A stretch of DNA of 64,000 nt from Carposina sasakii (lineage: Eukaryota; Arthropoda; Insecta; Lepidoptera; Carposinidae). Location: the NCBI GenBank assembly GCA_014607495.2, contig CP053171.1:1302001-1366000 (forward strand), in the 5' to 3' direction. Both the position numbers and the translations under genes were made by a program. Of the stretch, positions 1 through 10,715 are shown one piece after another. Below the pieces are notes generated by a model. The model saw only the letters and a program-made list of their open reading frames with translations, did no database searches and was not told the DNA's origin. Positions within the stretch are counted from its first letter, which is position 1. Every line of letters begins with the position of its first letter.

Positions 1-172
1 TAATCTCAGAAACGGCTGAACCGATTTCGATGTAGTTTTCAGGAATATATTGTGACAGGTCCCAGGTAACACATAGGCTACTTTTTATCCCGGGAATATA
101 TTTTTATCCCGGATAATTTCGACATTTTGATTTTCGATAGTCCACGCGGACGGAGTCGCGGGCGTCCACTAG
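1..172 (+). mobile_element. Non-autonomous Helitron-like element, 3' part
   Basis: The left side is cut by the window edge. The segment carries the shared family text (repeated TTTTATCCCGG motifs, then a GC-rich stretch with CACGCGGACGGAGTCGCGGG) and ends in CTAG followed by a T. A CTAG end joined to a host T, just after a short GC-rich palindromic stretch, is the classic Helitron 3' terminus. Other copies of this family lie at 18078-18392, 38669-38936, 45403-45635 and 62876-63068. There is no coding capacity. Confidence 0.7.
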
Positions 173-689
173 TAATTTAAATAAATTAGAATATCTGATG
201 TTTACATAAGTATATTTTCAAATATTAGTTATTTAACAATACGTATCAAAAATATATAAAAAAATCCTAGGGTGAAATATCACATTTATGCTGCCTTCTG
301 TATGGCCTAGCACAAACATGGTAGATGTTACTTCAGTACTTCGGACTTCCAGTCAACTTCGGAGCCAATCATTCAAAATGGGCCCAATCTGTCAGCTGCC
401 CATGATAAGCGAAGTACTTCATAGTAGCTACTGCGTCGGTATAGAGACACCGCCCACAATGATATTGGCCCCGCAAAATCTAATTGCCTTTACAAATAGC
501 TAGTTTTGATCTAGCGCCATAAGGATTGTTTTCCTAACCAAGAACAGCGAAGCTATCATCGCTTCAACCCAACCTAACCTAACTACCTGACCTAACAAAG
601 TCTTTGATGATCATTACGCAAGGGAAGGTCTTGTCGATAAAATTGTCTATCATAAAATGAATTCTTTCACCATATTATTTCGTCTTCAG
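173..689. other. Unassigned AT-rich sequence
   Basis: No gene or repeat family could be assigned here. A 71-codon open frame (288-503, plus) has no recognisable motif and is not accepted as a gene. Confidence 0.4.
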
Positions 690-860
690 CCTATTTGCAG
701 TCCACTGCTGGACGTAGGCCTCCCCTAGGGCACGCTACAAGGCTACTAAGAGGGGGAGAGTCACCAGGGGCAGTCGCTGGACAGGCGGGTTGGTGACCGC
801 AGTCTGATTTTTTGACTATGTTGTCAGCACGGGAGGTGCTGCTACCCACCTCCCGGAAAT
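690..860 (-). repeat. SINE-like family A copy, LINE-type 3' tail
   Basis: Read on the minus strand, this ends in the same tail as the RTE-like LINEs in this window (CCTACGTCCAGCAGTGGACT followed by GCAAATAGGCTGA). The body matches seven other copies (10250, 11038, 15182, 19305, 29148, 37272 and 44217). It is truncated at its 5' side near 860. Confidence 0.6.
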
Positions 861-1659
861 CATATTATTTAGCAAGAAGTAAGAATACAGCAGCTTGTAG
901 CTTGAGAGATACATGAGACAGCAAATTATAGGTACGAGTTTGCGAGATACGTAATACGGGGACCGAGAACTATTTTAAAACAATTCCAAAACTTTAGGAA
1001 TAGGTTAAAATTTAGGTATTTATTCACTAGTGAAACGAGACTGACCTGTCTGTATTCACAATTCTATGCGGTTTTCTCTAAGTTGAAACTACCCTATTTA
1101 ATTAACAATATATCTTCAAGAAGGAACTGGGAAGTAAAGTTTTAAGTTTTGCATTTATAGTTCTTAGTTTTTGCAGGTGTGGCGCACTTCAAGCTCTTGG
1201 CTCATATTTTAGTTACTAACAAAAGTGCAGACAGTGTTAGATATTCGTACAAATCAAGCAGATAAAAAGCGCTCGTTTTTTACGTATTGGAGATAATCTC
1301 TCGAGATTGTATTCCCTACGCACTATACTACAAATACAAATAGCATAGTCTAGTGTTAAGTAAAAATCATACTATAATTTTAAAAGCTCTTTACTATGTA
1401 GTGTTTTAGGAGTCATGTAAAATGTTTTTGATCCATCACCCATTAACTATTCACATAAATCTCCATTGCATATCAACACACGTAATTTAATACATCAACC
1501 CCTTTATTAATTTATGTGGTTAATACCTGACGTGTATTGTAGCTAATTGCTTATGCAAATATGATATATCCGTGTCACTGAGGTTGCTTGCCTTGTGATA
1601 GATGGCGTCGTCAAAGTTAAAACAACGTAGTAGTTTATAAGGTAATTGTTTATTTAGTA
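861..1659. other. Unassigned AT-rich sequence
   Basis: No coding, RNA or repeat feature recognised. Confidence 0.35.
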
Positions 1660-2150
1660 CTAGCGACCCGACCTGGCTTCACACGGGTGCGATACAGGGG
1701 GTCTACTCTGAAGTGACGAAGTATCGGCCGAATATCGAGGTGTTTCCTACTACGAACTACCTTCGATCGGATCAGTCGTGCCGTTTTTTCATTCGGTCCG
1801 ATCGAACTCTATTTTACAGGTATAAAACTAGATAATAGAAAGCTTTTAATATTATTAAATAATAAAGAAAATGGATAAAATTCTTCATTCTTATAATATT
1901 AGTCAATGTGAATTATTCTCTATGGTTCTGAATGAGTTGTGAACATCCGAAGCAATTTCGTAGTAGGGTCAAAGGCTTCGATTTGGTCGGACTTCGGTCG
2001 GACCAAAGATTCAAAAGCGGCATTTCAGAGTAGACCCCCTGATACCATACATACTATAAACCTTCCTCTTGAATCACTCTATCTATTGAAAAAAAAACCA
2101 TCAAAAGATCTAAGCATACATAGGACAAACAGACAGCGGGAAGCAACATA
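1660..2150 (-). mobile_element. Second Helitron-like family, minus orientation, with a nested TIR element
   Basis: On the minus strand this ends in GGGTCGCTAG then T. The same end closes the plus-strand copy at 40060-40206 (GTGCGAAACCAGGGCGGGTC then GCTAGT). The text from 2042 to about 2145 (AAACCTTCCTC, the A-run, AGACAGCGGGAAGC) is the reverse complement of the 40.06-40.17 kb copy. The two halves are split by the element at 1695-2041, so this one was already present when that element inserted. Confidence 0.55.
1695..2041. mobile_element. MITE with CAGGGGGTCTACTCTGAA termini
   Basis: The terminal inverted repeats CAGGGGGTCTACTCTGAA and TTCAGAGTAGACCCCCTG match perfectly over 18 bp. ATA flanks both sides (1692-1694 and 2042-2044). 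Removing the element restores a continuous host repeat, so the 3-bp duplication (or TA plus one ambiguous base) is supported. It is non-coding. A partial relative lies at 51369-51590. Confidence 0.75.
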
Positions 2151-2223
2151 TTATGAAGAAAATGCAGCATATAACTATTTTAACTATTATCCTATAAGGA
2201 TTAGTTTTTTTTTAATAAATAAA

Positions 2224-2452
2224 TAATCACACACTTCACAACACATTGACCTAGTCCCACACTAAGATCCCTAAGGTCTTGTGTCGTGGGTACTAAGCAA
2301 CGGTATATAAATACATAGATAAGTATATAAACATCCATGACTCGGAAACAAACATCGATATTCATCACATCAATGTTTGCACCTACCGGGATTCGAACCC
2401 AGGACCTATGGTGTCGCAGGCAGGGCCACTACCAACTACACCAATCGGCTGT
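2224..2452 (-). mobile_element. tRNA-headed SINE (family C), copy 1
   Basis: Read on the minus strand, the head contains a pol III A-box-like TGGTGTAGTTGG and a B box GGTTCGAATCC. A body follows, shared with copies at 8655, 18606, 32880, 34289, 41793 and 55348, and it ends in TGTTGTGAAGTGTGTG and an AT-rich tail. The pol III promoter inference rests on these two boxes. Confidence 0.75.
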
Positions 2453-2542
2453 CAACCCGACCCACAGTTCACACCGAGACGCGACGCTCGACTAAAGCGA
2501 CATGTTTCCTAGATCAACACAATTCTATTACTTCTATTTCTA

Positions 2543-2941
2543 TACTGGGTGTAAAAAGACAACTTTGTTCTTTTAATACCTCGTATTTTTGTAACATCAC
2601 GATCATTTTTTTTATGGAAGCACCCCTGGGAAACCACGGGTTTCCAAGATATTGAAATCCAAAGTTACATTAATATTATTTTTTTTTTTATTAATCTATC
2701 TGAAATCGGTCAACAAACATTTTTTTTTAAAGATACCATGTCAAAATGTTATAATGTTAGTTTTTTAGGTTCATTTGTACTTTTAGCATCGAATAAATCC
2801 ATTGCTTGCAATAAAATGACAGTATTTTTTCATATTTTTTTTTTCATTTTCCAGGGTTGGTTCCATAGAAGAAAATGATCATAGCCTTACAAAGAATACG
2901 AGGTATTAAAAAAACATCGTTGTCTTTTTACATCCTGTATA
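2543..2941. mobile_element. MITE with about 100-bp diverged inverted arms and TA ends
   Basis: The left arm, beginning TACTGGGTGTAAAAAGACAA, mirrors the right arm ending TTTTTACATCCTGTA. The arms keep AATACCTCGTATT and GATCATTTT at matching places. TA flanks are consistent with a Tc1/mariner-type target. Part of the arm (GATCATTTTT, ATGGAAGC, GGGTTTCCAA) resembles the MITE family at 30734. Confidence 0.65.
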
Positions 2942-3696
2942 GAGCACTATAAATATAGCTACATTTCTCTTACAATAACAACTATAACATTATCATAACG
3001 GATCTTCACGGCTATAAAATTAGTCGTATCATTTACATTTATGTCTATGGGAGAAAGAAGTGACGTGATTATATCATCTAAAGGTGGGTTCCTACGGTCC
3101 GTGATATTGCGGACCGACGCGCACGAGCGCGCACTACGGACCGTGGGAAACAGAGCGTCCGTGGTAATGCAGACGCGTCCGTCTCGGTGCGTCTAGATCC
3201 GTGGTGATAAATGTAGGCGGACGCGGACCAGCCCGCACCGACACGCACCGTGGGATAGGGTCGTCCGTGGTAATTGCAGACACGTCCGTGGCGGTGCGCC
3301 CGATCCATGGCGAATGGATAGCTCCAGACGCGGTGCGCGCTCGTGCGTGCTCGTGCGGAGATGTCTGTAGGCGACCACATAAAAATTGACGACCATGTCG
3401 ACGACTGCATGGATGCAATAGCGATTGTGGTAGTATAGTAGTCTAATGGCATTTTTGAATACTCGTACACTCGCCCTTGAATACACTTCTGAATTTTTTT
3501 AGTATTTGCCCAGATAAAAAAAAATGCTACTTTATTCAAGACCTAATAGTTTTATTATTGAAATACTAAACTTTCCCTAATCTTACTTGAGGTAACAGCG
3601 ATTACGGTTTTTTGAAGAAAAGTGCTTTTATACACTTCACAACACATTAAAATTACACATTACAACTTGCATAAGCCTTTAACAGTAATTTACCTA

Positions 3697-4174
3697 TACA
3701 GGGTGTTTGTGACAGCCAGGCAAATATTGATATGGCGACTTCAGACCATGATTCTGAGGCGAAAACCACAGAAAATTTTCGCAGGAAAATTCGAAATTTT
3801 TCCGGCATTTTTTCCATTTTTCAGGACAAATATTGTGTAGCTCATTTATGTAGGCCTTAGATAATGACTTAAAAACAAAATTTTAACCTATGGATGATTT
3901 TCGAAAAGAAAGTCCCATAAATTTCAAAATACTAATGAACCCCATTGGATAGTCACAAGTGATTTATAAAACAGCAATGTACTCGTATCACACAATAACC
4001 AAATAAGCTAATTTAAATAGTCACAGGATCACCCGATACAATTCGCGCGGAAAGCAAACTTTGCGGATAATCAAATTAAAAATATTTCCTGGGAGTAGTA
4101 ACACTGTCGTCATAACAATGGTACTTGTTCAGTGTTTCATTCAGTATTTGCCTGGCTGTCACACACACCTTGTA
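3697..4174. mobile_element. MITE with about 34-bp inverted arms (TGACAGCCAGGCAAATA)
   Basis: The left arm TACAGGGTGTTTGTGACAGC continues CAGGCAAATATTG. It matches the right arm CAGTATTTGCCTGGCTGTCA continuing CACACACCTTGTA in reverse complement, with a few mismatches. TA ends suggest a Tc1/mariner-type MITE. A decayed end of the same family is at 39207-39250. Confidence 0.7.
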
Positions 4175-4178
4175 TGTC

Positions 4179-4560
4179 TACTGGGTGATTTTTGGTCGTC
4201 AACGTTCCCGAAAACTACGGAATCTCATCATCACGATGATTTTTCTCCATGGAAGGCAAACCTGGGAAATGTCTGGTTTGCATAATATTAGGGTCCAAAG
4301 TTAAGTAAATAGACTACGGTTTTCTGCATTAATGCACATTAACGCGTGTAGCAAGATTTTTCACGAGAAATAATTAATATCTGTCTATGAAAAAATTAGT
4401 ATAAACACTGGTCACTATAAATTTCGTCCGATCAAGCAAAGAAAAAATAAATAAAAAAATTTACATCGTTTCCCAGCATTTTTTTCGGCATAAACTTACT
4501 TAATTTGATGTATAGATTACGTACCCTTCGTTAAGGGTGGCAACGAAAAACATCCTGTAT
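4179..4560 (+). mobile_element. MITE family T (GGTGATTTTTGGTCGTCAAC), copy 1
   Basis: The element runs from TACTGGGTGATTTTTGGTCG to AAAACATCCTGTA. It has short, imperfect inverted ends with TA flanks and matches copies at 29570, 30734, 35994, 43861 and 54799. It begins 4 bp after the previous MITE ends. Confidence 0.7.
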
Positions 4561-4735
4561 ACAGGATGTAACAAAAGGTTATGTTAAGCGAAAAGCTATG
4601 TAAATAGCCCACTATAGAGAACCTATCCACAAAATTTGAGATCCGAAATCACATGTTTATTTTTCCCAATAGTATGGAGAATTTTTAAATATCTAAGGAA
4701 TTTTCATACAATCTTGAAAAGGAGCTTATAGTCGT
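4560..4735 (+). mobile_element. Palindromic MITE family E, left arm only
   Basis: This matches the left arm of the complete copies at 41401-41664 and 47877-48147 (ACAGGATGTAACAAAAGG, then GTTAAGCGAAAAGCTATG). It starts at the very end of the preceding MITE and stops before the return arm. Confidence 0.7.
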
Positions 4736-4865
4736 GCTTCAAACTATTTCGAGTCCGCTGTACAAAGTATGTACTGTAAACAAACAACTTGTCCCAAGTT
4801 GTTAATAAGGTTTTTATAGAAATATTATCCTAGTTTTCTTAGACATAAAGAACGAAATTGTATAA

Positions 4866-5124
4866 GGCGTTACAATTCGGAAGTTCAAACATTCACTATG
4901 GGTGTGCCCACCACCGGGCCCTACACCCTCCACTGACCCACGGATCTGATAATTCATAACTGCGAAAACAGGCACTTGCACTAACTACAATCGCCAGTGC
5001 TCGGGTCTGGTTTCGCGTGGCGATTGTAATTAGTACAAGTGCCTGTTTTCGCAGTTATGAGTTATCAGATCCGAGGGTCAGTGGAGGGTGTAGGCCCGGT
5101 GGTGGGCGCATCCATAGTGAATAA
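4866..5124. mobile_element. Foldback element with about 105-bp arms
   Basis: From ATTCACTATGGGTG at 4893, the sequence runs to a GC-rich turn near 5000. It then returns as its own reverse complement to CATCCATAGTGAAT at about 5124. The arms include CTGCGAAAACAGGCACTTG and GACCCTCGGATCTGATAA-type text. The run-in GGCGTTACAATTCGGAAGTT (from 4868) is not mirrored but is shared with the partial copy at 40970-41145 and a scrap at 45857-45900. Confidence 0.75.
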
Positions 5125-5516
5125 AGAACATAATCGTGCTACAAAATAAATACCTTCAAGTATTCCATGGGTTACCGGGCGCCGATGCCTAGGTACTAAA
5201 GTATTTCAGAGAAAATAGTCCTTATTTCAATAAGGCTGCGTGTTATAATCCCGCTGGCAAAAAAAATACTTTTTTTCTTTGAAAGTATTTTCTTTCAGTT
5301 AGCGCGATTCTACACCTTAATAGATATAGCCTAAGGTTTAATTTATCACTACGATACTTGTAACGTAAAGACTTCCACGTATTTCGGCCCAGACCGCCGA
5401 CGACCACGGACGGGCACGCACCGTGGGATAGCCTCGTCCGTGGTGCGCGTTCGTCCGTAGCCGTCGGCGCGTCCGCGTCCGTCTGCAATATCACGGACCG
5501 TAGGAACCCACCTTAA

Positions 5517-6335
5517 GATAGCAAGGCTTTAACTTGTGATCTTATGGACTAAGTTGCGTGCATTGGTAATAACGATGTGGTAGGCACATGGAAAAATAAA
5601 CTACTTCTCTATTTATACCACGGTATTGTGTAAAGTTTACATAAAGTCTACCCTGTAGACACCCACATGTCAGTCTAAACCCTGTTTAAAATAAATTGAA
5701 ATTATGTACACTTTGTAAAGGCACATGATACCTTCACACAGTTACAGAGTTCGTATGTTAGCGCATCGTTCAATTTTGGATAGCTCTGGAACTATCAGAA
5801 CCCCCATAAAGAATGAATGGATAGAGTTTTTCACAATTATATTGCGTGGGTACCAATATAACTGTCTTACCTACAAATTATAATTCGTTGACTCAAACCT
5901 CACTCACACTTATCTAAAAATAACTCAGCCGTGCCCTCAAGGGAAATCTTACAACTAAGAATACAAGCTTTAATAAAATAGCTGAATGAAAATAGAAAAA
6001 TATTTCGCTCTCTTTGAATTTATCCAGTTTTGGATCGCATTCAGAACAATTTTCGTGTAAAATAAATAATTTGTCTCTCATGAAAATATGTCACAATTTA
6101 AATTGACTGCAGTAGGTAAATTCGTGTGTTTCAGGCCAGAACTTCAGAATGGAGCGATTCAAAACTGCTTCCAATTTAGTGTAACTAATTGAACATTCTC
6201 TCACTGCGGATTTAAGAAGAATGGACGTGCAGAATTTAAATCCGTCTTATTTTTAAAGATATAGGTAGGTTTCGCACAAGATTGAGTAAGATTCGGCAAA
6301 TAAACCATTTGTTCGGGTGAAATCTTACAACTCAC
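5517..6335. other. Unassigned AT-rich sequence
   Basis: No coding or repeat feature recognised. Confidence 0.35.
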
Positions 6336-6600
6336 ATTTTAAGGCACTTGCCCTCATACCGATTGGGCTGAAATTTGGTGAGCACGTTCAGTTCGGATGA
6401 CAATGCATGATTAACAGTGTGACGTCATTCTAAATCCAACATGGCGGCATACCCACAATGGCGGACCAATTATTTTTAATGCTATTACGGCTAGTTGCAA
6501 TACTAGGGTATCAAATTAAAGGATTTTGCGTTTATTAGCTGAGAGTAAGCTCGTAAAGCGAAATGTGACGTCACTCTTAATCCAATATGGCGGACTTCTA
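6336..6600. repeat. Repeat-like segment with duplicated TGACGTCA...ATGGCGG block
   Basis: A block of TGACGTCA, about 12 bp, then CCAA(C/T)ATGGCGG occurs at 6420-6448 and again at 6567-6595. TGACGTCA is the CRE palindrome, and ATGGCGG resembles a YY1/Pho core. The surrounding CCTCATACCGATTGGGCTGAA reads like a dispersed repeat, but I see no other copy in this window. Confidence 0.4.
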
Positions 6601-6812
6601 AGAACTGTGAAAATCTAATTTTGAAACAGATATTACTAAGCAATTGAGTAGGGTGCAAACGTTGTTTTGCCATGTAAGAAGGGGCTCCTCATTGATCCTA
6701 GAGCTGGACTGTTCAAAATTAACTGGCAAACGACCTTGCAATAATGTATGCGTTGAATGAGATGAACAGACTTAGGAACTTACCAGGTGAAAACTAAAAA
6801 GTATCATAAAAT

Positions 6813-7480
6813 AAAATTTAGGTAAAAAAACCTTTTTAAAAACAAGCTTTTATTTAAATGCGCTAAAAAGAAAAAAAAAACTTTTAGGGGTGCACTAAAA
6901 CTTTTACCCTGTTAATTTTAACGTCATTTCAAATTTAGGGGGATTTGACACAATTTAGTATGTTATAAAAGCTTGTCGCGACATTCTCCACCCTAGTACT
7001 CGGTATGCATGCTACTTTCTTAGATTTAAATTTTTAATAAGTCAAGGTCGAGCCGTTTCGCCGAGGACTGAGTGGCATGATGACATGATGTCGTGAACAT
7101 ACCACCTCGGGTGACACCGGGGCGAACCCTGTTGTATATTACTCTCTTACTCTTCTACACGAAGCTCTGGAAGGGTCGACGGATATTTCTTCGATATGCG
7201 TGGGAAAATATGGGAAACATCTGTAAACATCAACATAAAGATGCTGCCTAATACAACATTTAAAAGTAAGAACGTAAATACGAGTACTTAAATGTCGCGA
7301 CAAGCTTTTATACACATCATAAATTGTGTCCCAAATATGTTAAATTTGAAATGAGCGTTATAAATTAACAGTAACTGCAAGGTTTTACGCGAGATCCCAC
7401 AGCCACGTTTAGCCCAGCGGGGTCACTCATCTAAATTAAAAGCTTGTTTTTAAAAAGGTTGCTAGCTTACCTAAGATTTT
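6813..7480. mobile_element. Large foldback element, arms about 165 bp
   Basis: The left arm (6813-6990) includes CCTTTTTAAAAACAAGCTTT and ATAAAAGCTTGTCGCGACAT. Both return inverted in the right arm (7290-7480). The matches between them are weaker but collinear (CATTTCAAATTTA, GACACAATTTA). The middle 7000-7285 is unrelated unique sequence. It is non-coding. Confidence 0.65.
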
Positions 7481-7487
7481 TTTACAA

Positions 7488-7620
7488 GTTGAGCTAGGCA
7501 ATACCCAAGTTTGACCGCCTAATCGACTGCCTGATGTTAAGACTAGTTGCACGGCCTAGTGAAGTCGCGTACATCATTTGCACTAGAAAGTGCCTTATCA
7601 AATTCACTATAGCTTTTGAA
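7488..7620 (+). repeat. Dispersed repeat N, copy 1
   Basis: GAGCTAGGCAA, TTTGACCGCC, CTGCCTGATGTTAAG, CGGCCTAG and CTAGAAAGTGCCT appear in the same order at 28608-28720. It starts directly after the foldback. The family is not identified. Confidence 0.5.
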
Positions 7621-8029
7621 GAGACCTTTAATGTTGTTTGCCCTTCCTTAGACTACGCGTTCTGGCTGTATTATCACACCATACCGTATCCAATGGAAAA
7701 AATCTATTCGTACTCCACGAGATGTCAAGGCTGGCCTAATTGGGATGCGGCTTCTATCGCATTGGATTTAAAAGCACTATAATGATCGTATTTTCTGTAC
7801 TACCCCCTATTATAGTGCATCGGAAAACTGCATTGGTAGTGGTACTGTAATTTATATTACAGCCTTCGGGTTTATATTGCATGAGAATACTAAGTGTCTT
7901 GTGAATGGATTGAAAAGAGCTTTAATAAAATAAGTATAAATCTTTATAAGATACTAATTTAATTCGCTTACCACCAAACCCCACACCCTCCATTATAATA
8001 TGATTATTTTTTGGAGTAGCAACTATGTC
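7621..8029. other. Unassigned sequence
   Basis: An 82-codon frame (7534-7782) starts inside repeat N and shows no motif; I do not accept it as a gene. Confidence 0.35.
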
Positions 8030-8228
8030 GTCGTCGTCAGCCTATTGCAGTCCACTACTGGACGTAGGCCTCCCCCAGTATACGTCACTCACGGCTCGAT
8101 CTCCCGTTTTTGCCATCCAGTCACTACCAGCCGTCCTCTTTAAGTCATCGGTCCATCTGTCCGGAGGGCGCCCAACGCTACGCTTGCTGAGGCGCGGTCT
8201 CCATTCGAGAACCCGTTTCAACAACTAG
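8030..8228 (-). pseudogene. RTE-like LINE, C-terminal fragment of ORF2
   Basis: The minus strand encodes KRVLEWRPRLSKRSVGRPPD, RWTDDLKRTAGSDWM and AKTGDRAV, then shifts frame before the expected end of the protein. This is the conserved C-terminus of a reverse-transcriptase-encoding non-LTR retrotransposon common in insects. It is a 5'-truncated, dead copy; related fragments are at 10548, 14095, 42050 and 53410. Confidence 0.75.
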
Positions 8229-8609
8229 GTACCTACACCTATTTATAATAATCTTTCGATATTAGTGCTCAAATCTGATTTCTCAAGACGACTGTAGTAG
8301 TAGTTCTTCGTCTGTGATCACAATCATAATCTCGTCAAATTCGGGAGTAGAGGGTTGATAAAGCCTGGTATACCAGCTGTAAAAATCAAGTATTCATTTT
8401 CATCAGATAGAAATTTTTAAAACCTATGCCGGTATTAAATGTTCATTCATTTAAAAAACCCTAAAAATCAGTCCATATAAAAACTGCAACGTTATGAAAC
8501 TTTACGAAATACAATTTTGTACCGAGAATTAATAACATGTATTAGAAATTTGTATGTTAGTCGGTACAAAATTTGTGGCTACTAACAACATGCTTTAATT
8601 TATACTCTC
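8229..8609. other. Unassigned AT-rich sequence
   Basis: No feature recognised. Confidence 0.35.
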
Positions 8610-9010
8610 TTATCCTGTGCTGATGCAGGGCTTTACTAGAAAAAATAATAATAAATATTAACACTACACAGCACATTAACCTAGTCCCACACTAAGATCC
8701 CTAAGGTCTTGTATCGTGGGTACTAAGCAACGGTATATGATACATAGATAAGTATAGAAACATCCATGAATCAGAAACAAACATCAATATCTATCATATC
8801 AATGTTTGCACCTACCGGGATTCGAACCCAGGACCTATGGCGTCGTAGGCAGGGTCACTACCTACTAGAACAATTGGTCGTCAATACATATGAATACATC
8901 AGCTGCATCTCCTTCTGTGCATGTTGTAAAAGTCAACTGAAAACGCAAGAGCACTCTCTCAGGTGATGAGGTAGCAACTTGTAAGAGATCTCTTACATAA
9001 GGCCCCGCTA
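8610..9010 (-). repeat. Dispersed repeat K, split by a SINE
   Basis: GTGCTGATGCAGGGCTTTAC (8617) and ATACATCAGCTGCATCTCC (about 8893) are adjacent in other K copies, such as 48655-48755, but are separated here by the SINE at 8655-8883. K continues through CTCTCTCAGGTGATGAGG and GCAACTTGT. The family is not identified and has no coding capacity. Confidence 0.5.
8655..8883 (-). mobile_element. tRNA-headed SINE (family C), copy 2
   Basis: Same family as 2224-2452, with the B box GGTTCGAATCC on the minus strand. It is inserted inside repeat K, which dates it as younger than that K copy. Confidence 0.75.
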
Positions 9011-9900
9011 TATTAAATATTGCGGTAGAATCTCATTTACGAATTGGATATTTTACAGTTCTGGCCACGCTATTTTTAGGAGCACAGCCGTATTATATGT
9101 TATCTCAGCCAATTCGCGAAAACAACTAAGCTCATATTATGTTATGAAGGTTATTATAGGAAATATATTATTTTACTGTCATTTTACGAGCATAAGTATT
9201 TAACTACTCTATACGATTAGATGTTGGCTTTGTAGAAATCTTTCGTTACATACTAGCTGTAATGTTGTATGTGAATTCAGTCAAGAGAATAAGGGAAAAC
9301 CGTCAAGGAGACGACTATTTTTTAGCATTAAAGTAGCCACAACATTTTTATAAGTAATATTGAATAAAGAGTAAAGTAAAATAAAATAGTACTTTACATA
9401 ATGTATGTTGAAATACCTAATTGGATATTATCCACTATTAACATCTCTTAAAAAATAATAAATAAAACCTACATTGCAAATTCCACAATATTTGTATCCA
9501 ATAACGATGGTCTTAATTTAAAATGAAATTCAGTACAGCGTGCTGCATAAGATGCCTTACAGAATTCCCATTCATGGGCAAAATAGTATTATTTTGTACA
9601 TTTATTCTCAAGCTACGAGTAATTCTAAAATAAATTACGAGTATATTCAAGTGCCCACACGATTGACAGACTACGCCTTAAGATCTCTTGTCACTACGAG
9701 ATATCAAACTTGAAATGGGTACTAAGGATATCCTTTCGCTAGTCCTTGAGATAGGCATGCGATGGTTAATGGTGGACTATTCAAATAAGTATAAAGTTTT
9801 TAGAGTGTTGGAAATATCGCATATTGAATAACCATGCGTTTTGATTACATGAGAAAGAAAATGTCTTAATTAATTTCATACATTATAATATAGGTACTTT
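9011..9900. other. Unassigned AT-rich sequence
   Basis: No feature recognised beyond general AT-richness. Confidence 0.35.
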
Positions 9901-10085
9901 GCCGAACGTAACCGCTCGCGGCTGTGCTCCCAAAATGGGGTAACCAGAACTGAAAAATCGATAGGGATCCCACAGCCACGTTCAGTACTCGGGAACAGCT
10001 GGTGATCAGTGACAAGTTGATAGCTCGTTGCTTGCGAGAATGCCCGAGTTCCTTAGTCCACTCTTACGACATTCACGTAAACACA
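9901..10085 (+). repeat. Dispersed repeat K, plus copy
   Basis: CCCACAGCCACGTTCAG, GATCAGTGACAAGTTGATAG, GAGAATGCCCGAGTTCCTTA and GTCCACTCTTACGACAT are shared in order with 29320-29530 and 42595-42785. Confidence 0.5.
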
Positions 10086-10249
10086 TGCACATTTAAACTG
10101 AAAATAGTTTTAAAAAAAAACTGGCAGATTTTTCTCATAATTTTCTTGTTGTGCCACCAGCAACCTAGATATTTATATTCCTTCTGTCTTAGTGGTGAGC
10201 ATAAAATAAATAAGTACGAAAAGGAGTTTCTCTGTAATGTTTTTTTTTT

Positions 10250-10494
10250 AGCCTATTGCAGTCCACTGCTGGACGTAGGCCTCCCCCAGGGCATGCCACA
10301 AGGCTACTGCCATGGGGGGATTTTGTCCATAGTCACCACTTTCTGGGCAGGCGGGTTGGTGAACGCAGTCTGATTTTTGGACTAAATTGTCAACACGGGT
10401 GGCGCTGCTGCCCACCTCCCGAAACCCTTAATCGCCTCGTGCGATACCCACAGGCAGGCACGGGGTGGTACAAACTCTACTCTGCCGGCATCAC
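10250..10494 (-). repeat. SINE-like family A copy
   Basis: Near full length in reverse: it runs from the tail GCCTATTGCAGTCCACTGCT to the head TCTACTCTGCCGGCA. It is adjacent to an oppositely oriented LINE fragment that ends in the same tail. Confidence 0.65.
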
Positions 10495-10547
10495 GTTGGA
10501 ACTCGTACTATGTCAGCAATAAAGAAATTATTTATCTATGAATAAGT

Positions 10548-10715
10548 AAATTTGCGCCTCGGCAAGTGTAGCGTTGGACGCCCTCCGGCCAGATGGACCC
10601 CTGACTTAAAGAGGGCGGTTGGTAGTGACTGGATGGCAAAAACGGGAGATCGAGCCGTGTGGGGCGCTCTGGGGGAAGCCTACGTCCAGCAGTGGACTGC
10701 AATATAGGCTGACGA
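10548..10715 (+). pseudogene. RTE-like LINE, extreme 3' end
   Basis: The plus strand resembles RPRLGKRSVGRPP...WMAKTGDRAVWGALGEAYVQQW, with frameshifts, then GGCTGACGACGA. It is a 5'-truncated fragment of the same LINE as 42050-42462. Confidence 0.7.

Larger units (their letters stand above)
3082..5513. mobile_element. 2.4-kb TIR element with TAA target duplication (PIF/Harbinger-like)
   Basis: The left end AGGTGGGTTCCTACGGTCCG, continuing TGATATTGC, is the exact reverse complement of the right end, 29 bp in all. TAA lies outside both ends (3079-3081 and 5514-5516). A 3-bp TAA/TTA duplication is typical of PIF/Harbinger. Both flanks inside the TIRs are unusually GC-rich, with many CGTCCGTGG-type subrepeats (3100-3360 and 5390-5500). 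No transposase frame is present. At least four smaller elements sit inside it, so it is old and non-autonomous. Confidence 0.75.

Noticed and set aside
2377..2655. 92-codon frame starting MHLPGFEPRTYG
   Set aside because: The opening is antisense of the SINE tRNA head; the same peptide recurs at 34180-34362 because the SINE is repeated.
3078..3539. 153-, 97- and 94-codon frames on the minus strand
   Set aside because: They lie over the GC-rich subrepeats of the TAA-flanked element. Several overlapping frames on both strands show the open length comes from composition and not from a gene.
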